A stretch of DNA of 64,000 nucleotides from NCBI GenBank assembly GCA_029339195.1, contig JAPTJF010000112.1, forward strand, positions 1 to 64,000, read 5' to 3'. Under the pieces are notes generated by a model, which was not told the DNA's origin, did not search any database, and saw only the letters and a list, made by a program, of their open reading frames with translations. Of this stretch, positions 45,150 to 56,900 are shown piece after piece. Source of the stretch: Micractinium sp. NFX-FRZ (Eukaryota > Chlorophyta > Trebouxiophyceae > Chlorellales > Chlorellaceae). The translations under genes were made by a program, and so were the position numbers. Within the stretch, counting starts at the first letter, position 1; each line of letters starts with the position of its first letter.

Positions 45150-45567
45150 TGCCACCGCCGCCGCTGCCGCAGCAGCAGCAGCTTGCTTTCCGCGGCATGA
45201 GACACTGAACATGCCCGCCCGCTTTGTAGCTGTATGGCGTGACCCTTGGTGCAACTTCCTGTTGGCTTCTAGACGCCCTCGACATGTCACTCTCTTTCTT
45301 CTTCCTTCATGTCTGCTTGCCGTTGGAGCTTCCACACCTATCTGTTCAAGTCCCTGCTTACATCATGTTGCTGCAAATTTCATGTTGTACTCGTGTGTTC
45401 TTGGTTGCCAACCTTCTGCCAACATACTGTACCCCGTCACGTGCCACATGCATTGGGCGGCCTGCTCAGGCGGCAGGCCATGCCAGGAGCTCATGCGGCT
45501 GGGTGGGGGCTGTGCAGCCATGTGGTGTAGCCAGCCAGCGCTCATGCTGGGCTCAGCAGCTCCGCCA
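45150..45567. other. Convergent 3' region, F-box/beta-helix and UBL genes
   Basis: About 420 bases, less GC-rich than neighbouring exons. Only 3'UTR sequence is expected; no gene seen. Confidence 0.4.
45358..45362 (-). terminator. TGTAA poly(A) signal, UBL gene
   Basis: TGTAA on the minus strand about 206 bases past the stop of the tandem ubiquitin-like gene. Confidence 0.4.
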
Positions 45568-46847
45568 TCACTTGGCGTTCACTGCCATGGTCACGCCGGT
45601 TGAGCTTCCGCACATGCTGAAGCCAACGTTGGTGCTACAGACAGTAAATAAGAGGGGGGAAGGGCGGTGGGATGGGAGGCAGTTGGATAGGAGAGGGATG
45701 AGCAGCAGGGGGTAAAGTCGAGCAAAAAACGCCCATCTGCTGACGCCCCTTAACCCCAGTTAGTTCAATTCAATCCCACCCCCTTGCCTACCGCTTCACC
45801 CTCTCAAAATGTGTTGGTTCATGCCACCCACCACCTTATTCCCCCATCACCATCATCACCCACTGCCGCCCACCTGCTAAAGGCCCCCAATCCGAGCGCG
45901 TTCCACTCTCCCCACCGCCTGCCCCACCATCCACATTGGTGACTTCAACATCTGCAATCAGAAGCCGTCAGCACAACCTTCCCCCGTCACCTTCTCGCCC
46001 CCTCCCCTCCCCTCCCCAACAGCCCTGTCAAGCCAGCAAGCGCACCCTGCGCCGCGCCCACTCACCGCTTGTCCCCCATCACGATCTGGTTGATGCCGCT
46101 CAGCATGACCTTTTGGTGCTCAGCGGGCACCCCCGTGGCAGCCTCCAGCTTAGCCTTGATCACCGCCTTGGAGGCCTCGGGCTCCAGGTCGATCGTGACC
46201 TCCTGGCCGCACGGCAGGTGGTTGGTCATGATCTTGACCTGCCCCCAGGGGGAGTGGGTCAAGGAAGGGGACAAGCAAGCGGGTGGGAGAGGGGTAGGGT
46301 GGCTGGGCAGAGGCAGAGGGTGCAGGGCGGAGAAGTGGGGCAGCAGCAGCAGGCAGCCTTTGAGCGGAATGGACTTTGGTATTTGAATTAATGTCGGGTT
46401 ACAGATATGCGAACTGGTGGGCAGCAGGCGCAGGCAGCCTGAGCTGTCGCCGCACCTTGACTGGCTTTCCGCCACGCAGCCGCCCGCTCTGGTGCACCGT
46501 GCAGCCTGGCTCCAGGCCACAGTCTCCCAGGGCGGCGCAGTCATCTAGTAGCCGTCCACTGTACACAAGAGACTGGTGAGCCGCGGGCAGGCCGTCCTTG
46601 GACTGCACAACAAAGGGAGATAGCGGAGACAGGGGTCGGCGGCGGCACGGCGGGGGCAAGGCGGTGCACCGGCGGGCGGGCGGGCACAGCCTACTTGCGG
46701 CGGGGTCCCGCGCCGCTAAATCAGCTCCTTCTGGCAGAAGCGGCCCGAACCCACCTCCAGCGCGCGCTTCAGGTCGGCAACAGTGTCAGAGCCCGCGGCG
46801 GAGACCACGATGGTCCGCCCCTGCAGGCTCCGCACGAGCAGCTGCAT
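45568..46847 (-). CDS. Tandem ubiquitin-like protein with internal RLRGG
   Basis: Four exons, 159 residues, phases closed: 46755-46847, 46456-46602, 46066-46238, 45568-45634. Two ubiquitin folds lie head to tail. The first runs from MQLLVRSLQGRTIVVSAAG through DTVADLKRALESKDGLP, AAHQSLVYSGRLLDDCAAL and CTVHQSGRLRGG, so it keeps the ubiquitin C-terminal RLRGG followed directly by Lys. The second runs from KIMTNHLPCGQEVTIDLEP through AVIKAKLEAATGVPAEHQKV to TGVTMAVNAK-stop and lacks a terminal Gly-Gly. Cleavage after RLRGG by a deubiquitinase-type protease could free a conjugatable modifier. Alternatively the protein acts uncleaved as a proteasome or adaptor-binding UBL. Neither can be decided from sequence. 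The start is the Met at the usual ubiquitin position. The last exon is short but its frame closes at an AG acceptor and gives a plausible final beta-strand. Confidence 0.75.
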
Positions 46848-47165
46848 CTCGCGAGCCGGCGCCGGTTTGGAGATGGAAATCAGGGCAGAAGTCGCGCGGA
46901 AGAATGCCACGAGAAGCCGGTGCCCCTTGTCGGAAGAAGTCGCGGTTTGACTCTTGGTCTTCCCGCCGGGCCGCCACCTGCCAGCGTGACCCACGCCACC
47001 CCAGCCACCACCTCAACCCGCTCTGCTCTCATCACAAACCAGTTACAAGGAGATGCAAGTTCTGATTCGTAGCAGAGCATGTGGGGATTGAAGATATTGG
47101 TGCAAGAGCCATTTCAACGCAAGCAGAGTTCAACACAAACAATCAGTGCACAAGCTGGAGCGGGG
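46848..47165. other. Spacer between Rab3GAP1 and UBL genes
   Basis: About 320 bases with the Rab3GAP1 3'UTR and UBL promoter. No gene seen. Confidence 0.4.
47043..47047 (-). terminator. TGTAA poly(A) signal, Rab3GAP1
   Basis: TGTAA on the minus strand about 120 bases past the Rab3GAP1 stop. Confidence 0.5.
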
Positions 47166-49432
47166 TCACAGGCTGCCCCGCACCATGCCGCAGGGCTCCG
47201 AAGACAGCACAGTTGCAATGCGCACCTCCGAGGGCAGGGCCTTCACATACATGCGCTGCAGCACAGGCACAGGGCCTGGCCCTGCCGCCTGGCCAGCCTG
47301 CCCCGGGATGCCACTGCTGCCGTTGCTGCGCATGCCGGCAGTGGTGCCAGCCTGGGGCTCCGGACCTGGCTGCACCTGTAGCAGCCACTCCCGCTGGAAC
47401 GGCTGCGGCCAGTCCCCTGTGCTGCCGCCACTGCCGGCCTGGCTTCCCTCGCCGTCACTGCCCTCCCCCTCCTCGTCCGCCCACCGCTGCACAACCATTG
47501 CCTCTGCTGCCGGCCAATGGACGGCGGGCAGGTGGACGGCAGCCCCTGCCGCCACTGCCGCTGTGGCCTCGAGTGATGCCTGCCCCTGCTCCTCCGGCTG
47601 CGCATCTCCCAGCGCTGCAGCTATCAACGCACCGGCCCCCGAGGTTGCAAACCCACCGGCCATGCCGCTCTGCTGCAGCTGCCGCCGGGTGACTGCCCCC
47701 AACTGCCGCTCCTGCCAGCCCAGGCGCAGCAGCAGCGAGTGCGCCGCCACCACCGCCTGCTCGGCGCAGCCTAGCAGCAGCAGCAGGCGGCGGTAGCGCG
47801 CGCTGTCCAGGCCGGCGGCGAAAATGGAGCTCAGCCAAGACGGCTGGCGCTGCACCCAGCCAGGGGTGGCGCCGCCGCTGCTGCTGGGGGCAAGAGAGTC
47901 CGCCCCCTCCTTCTCCCCCTCCTCCTCCTCCCATCCCTCATCCTCCTCCTCTTCCCAGCCCTGCTCCTCCTCCTCTGCATCCTCACCACCCGGCTGGCCT
48001 GCTGGCAGCGGCGCTGCCGGCGCCGCCACTGCTGCGTCGCCCTGCTCCGCACTGCCTCCGCCCAGCGTGACGGCTGCCACGCCGCATGCCAGCTCGGGCC
48101 CCGCCTCTGCCGAGACGCACGCCAGCTGGCGCTGCACCGCTGGCAGTTCGGCTGCCAGCCCTGCCGTGCCCAGCACCTGCACTGCGGCGCTGTATCCAAT
48201 GGCCAGCAGCTCGGAGAAGAGGGCAGGCGGGGGCAGGGTTTCCAGGAAGTGCAGTGCCCGCTCGCCTTCCAGCTGGGGGTCCAGCAGCGGGCGCTGCCGG
48301 GCAGCAGGCACGGGCGCCGCAGACCCCCACAGCTGCTGCCACGCGTTGCCCTGCATGATGCGCCACATAAAGGGGCAACCTCGGGTGAGGTGAGGAGGAG
48401 GGAGGGGTGTGCATGTCGAGACACGCGGCTGGTCACGACGCTTGAGCTAGGCAGCAACAGCTGGGGCGTCAAGCCAATGCTGGCTGGCACATGCGCACTG
48501 ACAGTCAAGAGCGCAGCCAGTCAACGTGCATTCGCTGCCAGGGAGCACCTCTGTGGCCATGCGCTTGGACAGCTGCCACCCGCCACCCGGCGCCGGGATG
48601 CAATCCTTGGAGGAGTGCCAGCGCACAAAATCTGCAAGGGGAGTGCAGGCAAGGAGGCGATGCGAGTGGCAAGCTTTGCTCTCGGGCGGAGGATGAGACG
48701 GGCAGCCCTGCGTGTTGCAACAGCACCAATAGCTCAGGGTAGCAGGAAGCACTCACAGAAGACGTGGGTGGAAAGGAGTCAAGGCAGCGTGCAATATCCA
48801 GGCCAGCAGACGGGCACGCAAGCCGGCAAGGCGGTGGCCCCAAAGCCGTGGTGCACTCTCACCCAGCAGGCAGCACCCCGGGTTGGCTGCCTTGAAGGCC
48901 TGCATGTCGGACAGAAGCATGCGGCCCTGCAGCTGCGTCCGCAGGGCCGAAGCGTCCTGGCCTGCGGGCAGCGCCTGACGCAGGGACAGCAGAAGAGAAG
49001 GGGGAGAGGAGGGCACACGTTTGCATTGTTGATGGCAGGTCTGGCAGGGGTGGTCGGGGCGGGCATCCTTGAACCACGGCAGCCACACCGAGGGTGTCTG
49101 GCCACATGTCAACGAGGGCACCACCACCAACAGGCTGCACGGGCACCAGGGTGTCCACACAACGGGGCCACTGTGTGCCACGTGCCTGCTGGGCCGCCAG
49201 CCGCTCCGCCGCCAAGTCTTCCGTCTGTGCGGGTGGCTCCTGCACGGCTGGCACCCGCAGCGGGCGGTCGGGATGGAGGTGCAGGAAGGCGCCGGGCAAG
49301 GTGCCCACCCAGCCTTGCGGCTCCTCGCCGCCATTGGCCGCAGTGGCATGCGTCGGCTGCTGGCTGTGCTGTGCTGCCCCTGCCTCTTTGGATGCGGCAG
49401 TGTCTTCCATGACGCCAGATGCCCACACATCC

Positions 49433-49468
<36 letters not shown>

Positions 49469-52400
49469 CTCCTGGCGGGGCTCAGGTGCGCCTCGGACCC
49501 TGCCCTAGCCGAGAAGTAGCTGCTGTTGCTGCTGCCCGGCGAGCCAGGCTGTTCGTCTCCCACATCCTGCTCCCCTTCATCGCTACTGTCCCAGCCCCAG
49601 CCATTGACGGCCCCCGCCGCTGCCGCCGCCGCCGCCGCCGCCGCCCACTTGCCCGCCCGCGCAGGCGGGGTGCCTGAGCGGCGGGCGCTGGGCTGCTGCT
49701 TCCGCCGCTCCCGCTGCTCCCGCCGCATGTGTATGCAGATGTCCAGCAGCTGCAGCTTTTGGTGCAGCAGGCTGAGCTGGAAATCAGGAGGCTCAGGCCC
49801 GGCTGGCTGGCTGCCGTTGCTGCTGCTGCCAGCAACCGCGGCCGCCTCCGCCGCTGCCGCCTCTGCCGCTGCTGCGCTGCCCATGGCATCTGCATCCCCC
49901 TCCTGCTGCTGCTGCCGCTGCTGCTCTTGCCCCTGCTGCTCTTGCTGCAGCCGCATGCGCGGCAGCGGCTCCAGGTGCTCCCAGTACTGCAGGCGCAGCG
50001 TGCTGACAAAGCGGGACCAGAGCTCCGCCACAGAGCGCGGGCTGCCCAGCGCCAGCGCATGCAGCGCAAACCTGCGGGGAGGGCAGGGGGGAGGCGCGTC
50101 AGACACTGCTGGTGTGGCAAACACGTAACACAGGCAATGGGGTTGAAAGGAGGATGAGCAGCACGATGCCAGCACGCCAGCAGGCACAGCGATGCGAGCA
50201 ATTTCCCCACCTGCTGATGAGCGCTCCCAGCGGCGCCGCCTTGCCCAGGCAGCCGTGCTGCCCCGCCATGCTGGTGGGCCAGGCCACGGTGCCGGGAGGG
50301 AAGGCGGGCCACACGGGCAGCACGGCCAGCTGCATGCACGCAAGCATGTGAGAGGCTCGGTGGGGTCTGGTTGGAAGCACTTACAGAGACGCGCTGCAGA
50401 TTCTGGAGTGCACAGCAAGCTGCCCTTGATGCCCAGCAGCCTAGCAAGGTACTCCCAGTCACGCCATCCCCATTCCTGTCCGCCCCCCTGCCTGCTCCCC
50501 CACCCAGCCTCATCACGAAGACGCCCCTGCCCGTCCCTCACAGCTGTCTGAACACGTCCCTGCCCCGCTGCCACACCTGGAAGACGTCCCGTACAGCCTC
50601 GTGGAGCACCCAGTCGGGGTCCAGCCGCGGCTGGTACGCACCCCGCTGCAGCCACCAGTCGGCAGATGCCAGGTCGCCCAGTGAAGGCGCCTGGGCGGCC
50701 CACCTGCGCAGGATGGGATCGGGCGGCGGGGCGGCAGGACAGCAGGGCGCAAGCAATTGAGGGGGATAGAGCGGCAAGTGCGGGAGCGGCGGGGCGCACA
50801 GCTGGCTGGGCGCACTGGCAGCCCCTTGCACCGCTGGTTGAGGCCCACGTCCCGCATGCCAAAATCGGCAATCACCCTCGCCTCTCCCGTCACGCCTTCC
50901 ACCCCCAGCACCCCCAGCACCGCTGCCGCCACTTCATGCACAAGCCGTGCAACAAGCAGCGGCCCTCCTCACTTGCAACTCTCCAGAAGCTTCAGCAGCA
51001 TGCCGTAGAATGAGGCATCTCCGGGCAGCCGGTCCGGTGCCACATCAGCGCTGCCACCCATGATGCGCTGCGCGTGCTGCCCCGACAGCGACTGCAGGCG
51101 CAGGCACAGGCGCGGCTTGTCCACTGCAGGTGGAAAGTTGGCAGCACGGATGTTGGTGCTGAGATGGGGCCACAACGCGGGTAGCTGGCAGGAAGCTGGG
51201 CCACCCAACCGGCTGTCATGCTGTGGCCACAGAGCCAAGCAGGCGTGGACGTTGGACTGAAACGAAGCCGGAGGCTGGGGAGAGGAGAGTGCAGCCCACA
51301 GCCCACCACATCACATCCACCAAAATGAGCACAAGCCAAACCGAGGCGGCAGGCACGTGCCTGCGCGCAGCACAAATCCACGGTGCCCCTTGTCCCGCTC
51401 GTAGCTCGTGCTGAGCGCCAGCAGGCGCCACTCAGACGCATCCGCTGGCGCCAGGCTGGCAGCCTCCGCATCCGCCGCCTCTTCAGAAGGGCGCAGCTCA
51501 CGGGCTGCCGCGGCGGCCTGCACTGCTGCGGCGGCGCTGGGGCAGCGCCATACAACATCCAGCTCCAAGCAGCCTGCGTGGCAGGGCGTTGCCCGGGACG
51601 GGCGCTGGTGTGTGTGTTTGGGGGCGGCCCGGAAACCGCCCCAAAAACCGTGCGCGGTGTGCGTGCATGTGTGTGACTGATCAAGGCGTGCCGGGTAGCA
51701 AGCCATGCACTCGCTCAGAGGCTCGCTGCCCTGACGGAACTGGCCAACCCAAGCAAGCAAGTAGCAGCTCAGCACAGCACAACCTGCCAGGCCAGGCCAC
51801 CACAGCACAGCACAGCGCACCAATAGGGTCGGCCTGTGCCGCCCAAGGCCGCCACGGCGCATGCTCGTCCCACTCCCCGCTGCCGCTGCCGCCACCCTCC
51901 TCCCCGCCGTCGTCTGGTGCATCTGCCAGGTCGGGCAGAGCGTAGCAATGCCGCACAGCCAGCGCAACATGCTGGGCCTCACTGCCAGCTGCCCCGGCCT
52001 GCCCCCCAGCAGCCGCAGCAGCCGCTGCCATGCTGGCATGCACGCCATCCAGCTCAGCACCCGCCGCCGCCCTGCAGGCGGCCGCCGCGGCGGGCGCCCC
52101 GGCAGCACCCAGCTGCTTCGCAAACATCAGCAGCTGCTGCTCTAGCCGGAGGTGCCCCACGGGCAGCCGGCTGCTGTGCAGGCTGTCGGTGTCGAGGTGC
52201 AGGGTGGCGCCACCGGCAGCGGCGGAGGCCACCGCCACGCCGCGGCAGCCGTCCCTCACAGCATCATGCACCGGCAGCAGGAGTGGCCAGGTAATGCGGG
52301 CGTGGGAGAGCGCCACTGATGCCGCCGACAGCAGCGTGTGCACCTCCTGTAAGAGTGTGGTGCAAGTCGACAGGCGCGTGTAAAGCAGGGAGGCCAGGGA

Positions 52401-53114
52401 GGCCAACAGCGGAGGGGCGGCCTGAGCAGGCATGTGTGGCCGGCAGAGAGAGGTGAAGGAGAGCAGAGGCCACGGAGCGGCATAAAACTACGGGCCACCC
52501 AGCGGCGTTGTCTGTGTCCTCGCCAGCACAGCGCCTGGCATTGAGCAAAGCACAGCAGCAGTGACCATCCAGGCAGTGCTGCACAGCCGTCAGCCTGCTG
52601 GCGGCAGCTCACCTCTGCATCGAGCACACGCCCAGAGTAGCTGTCGGGCGTGAGCAGCAGGAAGGCTCGCACGCCAAACCACTGCTGCAGGCGGTGGGGC
52701 GTGTCCCAAAGGCCGGAGGCATCCACCAGCGGAGAGGGAGCTGCTGGGCACAGCTGCCCCCGCTGGTAGCACTCGGCCAGCTGCCGCTGCGGGGCAGCTG
52801 GCGGCGGCGGCGGCAGGTGCAGCGCTAGAGTGTAGGGCTCTGTCCGCCAGGGGAAGCGGTGCTGCAGCTGCGCCTGGAGCTTGCTATGTTCCGCTAAGTC
52901 CCTCCTGGTGCTCCAGGTGGTCACGCAGCTCTCAATCGAGGCCGCAAACCTGCGCGCAGCTTCAAGGGGCACTCAAACGTGCGCTGCGAATTGCCTTACA
53001 CCGGCCCCCAAGCGATCCTAACCCCGTGGCTCACCGTTCAAATGCGGTGGCCACGGTGAAGTCCTGGTAGCCCGTCAGGCCCTCGTCCTGCGCCATAGCG
53101 GCTCTGCTGGTCAT
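47166..53114 (-). CDS. RAB3GAP1: Rab3 GTPase-activating protein catalytic subunit
   Basis: Catalytic half of the Rab3GAP complex, known in animals as a Rab GAP and Rab18 exchange factor acting at ER and lipid-droplet membranes. Eleven exons, about 1315 residues: 53035-53114, 52613-52949, 51821-52346, 51374-51573, 50973-51274, 50577-50703, 50211-50329, 49182-50071, 48863-48961, 48549-48631, 47166-48350. Family landmarks: FTVATAFERFAASIESCV near the N-terminus, LQQWFGVRAFLLLTPDSYSG, SVAELWSRFVSTLRLQYWEH, LSLLHQKLQLLDICIHMRRE, PLRVPAVQEPPAQTEDL, the strongest match RMLLSDMQAFKAANPGCCLL with DFVRWHSSKDCIP, and the PARQRPLLDPQLEGERALHF segment. Human RAB3GAP1 is 981 residues; the excess is Gln-, Ala- and Glu-rich linkers, including an acidic EEEEQGWEEEEDEGW run. 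The exon 4-5 boundary rests on a weak donor (TTT|GTGCTG). An alternative start is Met 53096. Confidence 0.9.
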
Positions 53115-53953
53115 ATACAGTGCCGCATTATGATGGGTTCCGTCCAAGAAATCCAGTGTGACCGCAGCTGAAACGATCCGTGTGCATCCGTCCTGGCGGC
53201 GCTGTCGCGGCGCCACAGTGGCGCCAGCACAGTCAGCATCTGTTGCCTTTCTACAGGCATTCACTCAAGAATGTGGCCGCCCTTTCAGGTACATTATGCT
53301 GGTGAAATTTGTAACTACAACCATGGCTCACCAGGCCAGACCACGCCGGGCTGCATTTGCCTGCACAGCTCTCCAGATACCCTGCTGTGGACAATACAGT
53401 AGAAACTGGTACCCACAGGTCGTCAGGTGCTAAGTTTCATTGGCCCAGATGAACGGCAGGGCATGCTGACCATGCTGTCTCGTTCCTGCCTCCTGCACTC
53501 CCTCCGGCCCGATGCGCTATGCCGTGCTGTGCTGTACTGTGCTCCAGGGGATTCCACAAGAGCACCCCGGGCGGCCATGTGTGCCCATTTCGTCCTGCTC
53601 TGTATGCCTTCGATATAAAATGCCTTGCACCCGTTGGAATAATGCACGTGCTGTGGATCCCCAACTTGCTTACATCCTTGGCTGGCCAGCTGCCGGAGTG
53701 AAGTGGCCAAAAAGATTTTCAGTTTGCAGCGCACGCTTGCTGGGCGGCATGCCCGACAGCTGCACGTTGATTTGGAATGAGAAAGTAAGGCACGAGTGGA
53801 AGGCATACAAGAGAACAGGTCGAGAAAAAAATCGTGGGAAGCCAAGCTGCACTGGCCGGGCATTCAATATTGAGGGCAGCCAATCAGTCGTATGCCAGTG
53901 AGAAGCCAGGGCGGCAACCAGGGCACTCCAAGCCGAATGGATTCCGTCCATGC
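53115..53953. other. Spacer between NEK kinase and Rab3GAP1 genes
   Basis: About 840 bases of lower GC content. The Rab3GAP1 ORF stays open upstream to 53264 without resemblance to the family. No other gene or repeat seen. Confidence 0.4.
53670..53674 (-). terminator. TGTAA poly(A) signal, NEK kinase
   Basis: TGTAA on the minus strand about 280 bases past the NEK kinase stop. Confidence 0.4.
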
Positions 53954-56900
53954 TTAGCCCAGCGGCCGGTCTGCCGCGCTGCCGTCATCCTCCTCGCCAC
54001 CCAGCAGCAGCTCCTCCTCCAACTCGCCTGCCCCATCGCCCGCAAACTCCTCTGAGCAGTATTGCACCGCCGCCCGCCGGCTGAACCGCCGCGCCCGCCC
54101 CTTCTCCTCCCCCTCCACCGCCGCCAGCCGCAGCGACACCCGCTTGCCCCGCGAGCCGCCGCTGCCGGGAGGCGGGGGGGCATCCAGAATCTGCTGCATC
54201 TGCACCATGAGACGGGAGGCCCGCCGCACCATGTCGGCGTCGGCAATGGCTTGCTCCAGCATGTCCGCCTCGCTGGCAACCTGCCCCGCCAGCCAGGCAG
54301 GCACGTCCCCCACCGTATCGTTCCCAGCTGCAGAGCCGCTGCAGCTGTGTCCCATGCTGCTGGATGCCTCCAGTGTCTCTCCAGCGCAGCCGGAAGCGGC
54401 GGCAGCAGCCAGGGCGGCAACCTCGGAGCCTGCCGTCTGCATGCTGCTCAGCGAGCTCTCGGGCAGGAGCGACTGAGGTGAGCTGGGGTGGTTGTTGTTG
54501 CTGTTCAGCGACAGCGTGCGCCCCTTGCCCGCCACCAGCTGCGCCAGGGGCAGCAGCTGGTGCTTGCCCTGGTGCTGCAGCAACTGGTGGAGGTGCTGCT
54601 GCTGCTGCTGCTGCGGCGGCGGCGGCGGTGGCTGCGGCGGTGGCTGCTGCTGTGGCTGCTGCCTCACTGCTGCTGCTGTATCCGCTGCTTCTGCTTCCCC
54701 CGCTGCTGCTGCTGCATGCTCTTGCAAGACGGCCGCCTGCGCAGCAGCCAGAGCCTCTGCCCCGGGGCTGTTGACCAAGCTGCCCTCGTCACTGCCCCCG
54801 CTGCCATCGTGTTCAGCCACCGCCGCCATTGCCGCCGCCACTGACGACCGCATGTGCTGCACGGCAGAGAAGGAGCTCTGCTTGGGCATGCGCCCTGAGG
54901 GCTGCCGCCCCGGGCTGCCTGCTGGGCTATCAAGAGAGGAAACTGCAGAGGTACCTGTGGCTATGCTGGCCCAGGCTGAGGCCGGCAGGGAGACCGCCAA
55001 AAGCGGCGCAATTGTGGACGCTGCTGCGCTGCATGCAGTGTCGCTGCCTCTTGCCACTGTTAGCGCTGCTGCTGCTGCCACTGCTGCTGCGATTGGGGTT
55101 TTGTCTGCCCCTGCCGCTGCCGCTGCTGCCGACGGTATGGCTGCCGCCAGCGCACTGGCCAAGTCATCCCCATCGCCCTCTATTGCTGTGAATGCAACTG
55201 GCGAGGCGCTTGCACTCGCCGCCACCGCAGCTGCCATAACTGCCGCCGCCTGCGCGGCGCCTGCGGCCGCGGCGGCAGCCAGGCCGGAGTCTGGGCCGGC
55301 AGCAGCACTGAGCCTGTGAGGCCCAATGCGCCGGCGTGGGCGGGCCCCATCCACATCTGACGTTGAGCGGCCCACCTCAGCTGCTAGTAGAGCGCTCTTC
55401 CGTGCGCGCAGCATGACGGCCGCGGCCGCCACGTCACCTGCCACGTCACCGCCCCGGCCCGCTGCCAGCTCAGCGCTGCGGTGGCCGTCCAGCTGGAACA
55501 TGTCCAGCGACCTGCAGCAGGAAGCAGCAGATGCAGGGTGTTGGCACAACCTGAAGAGCAACGAATGAAGAAACTGCCACTGTACCAATGCCTCCCGGCC
55601 TCCTTGCAGGATCAAACCTCAGCCTGCCTGCCAGCCACCCACCGGAAGTACGACTGCTTGCGGTGCTCCACCGTGCGCTGGATGTGCTCGCGGTACCGCC
55701 GCATGTGCAGCCTCACATAATCCATGGCCAGCACCTGGCGGGTGGAAAGCAGGGAGGGGAGGGGAGGCGGCGTTCGGGTGAAGGGCCGATTTGTGTGGTT
55801 TAGTGCGGAATGGCACATAAAGCATGGGGGGCAGGCAGGTGGTGGGCACAGAAGGTGCTGTGCACGAAGGCACCGGCAATGTGCTGGCTCGGTCAGTCAG
55901 GCATGTCCGCTTCGGCAGGCCCCTCCCGCCACCCTCTGCACCTCGCCGGTGCCGGGCCGCTGCTGGTTGGCAGGAGCACAGGCAGGCGGGTGGGCACGGA
56001 GCACCGCAGCAGGCCCTGCCCGCCACCCCTTGCTTGCCCACTGCAGCATGTGAGCCAGCACTGCTCAGGCACCCCGCACCCACCTCCCGCACCCACCTCA
56101 TCGATGCTGGGCCGCTGGTCTGGGCGGCGGCGCAGCAGGGCGGCCACCAGCTGGTGCAGCTCGGGGCTGTAGCTGTCTGGCAGGGGGGCGTAGGCGCCGC
56201 GCAGAATCTTGACGGCAATTGCTGCACGCGGGCATGGAGGAGGTAGGCGAGCAGGGAGCTGGTGAGCAGCAATTGGTGGCCGCTCAATTCCTCCACCCTT
56301 GCTTCTGCTGCTGCCGCGCTGTGTGCCTGCTTCTCAGCGCCGCTCCGCCTTCTGTGCCTGCCCTACTCCCTCGCGGCGCCCCTCCACTGCCTCGCTGCTC
56401 CCCCCATCCCGCCCTCGTAGCGCCCCCACCCTTCCCCGCCCTCACCCCCACCCCACACACCTGACACAGAGCTCCCCCTGAAGGGGCGCAGCAGCGTGGT
56501 GAGTTCGTACAGCACACACCCCGCCGCCCACACATCCGCCTTCTTGCTGTACGGCTTGTCCTGCGAGGCAGCAGAGTTGTTGGAGTCAGCATCATGTGTG
56601 TGCTGTGTGCTGTGTGCACAGGTTGTGGGAGTTGTCTTGCTGGCCACAGTGACAGGCAGAGAGGTGCAGCTACCCAAGGCAGGCACTATGAACCATACAT
56701 CCTTTGCCGGCGCATGACCCACCCCATCCTCCTCAACCGGAACAACAGGTGTGCCAGGTCGGGTGTGGGGGGCGCACTGCACTTTCATCCGACCAGCCAG
56801 CCCACTTCCTGAAACCACCCAACAAGCAGCCAGGCACCGGCTCACCTCCACCAGCTCGGGTGAGAAGTAGTAGGGTGTGCCCACCATGGTGCGGGCGTGG

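Noticed and set aside
54492..55319. 275-codon plus-strand ORF with a Cys-rich segment
   Set aside because: Antisense shadow of the Gln/Ala-rich C-terminal exon of the NEK kinase.
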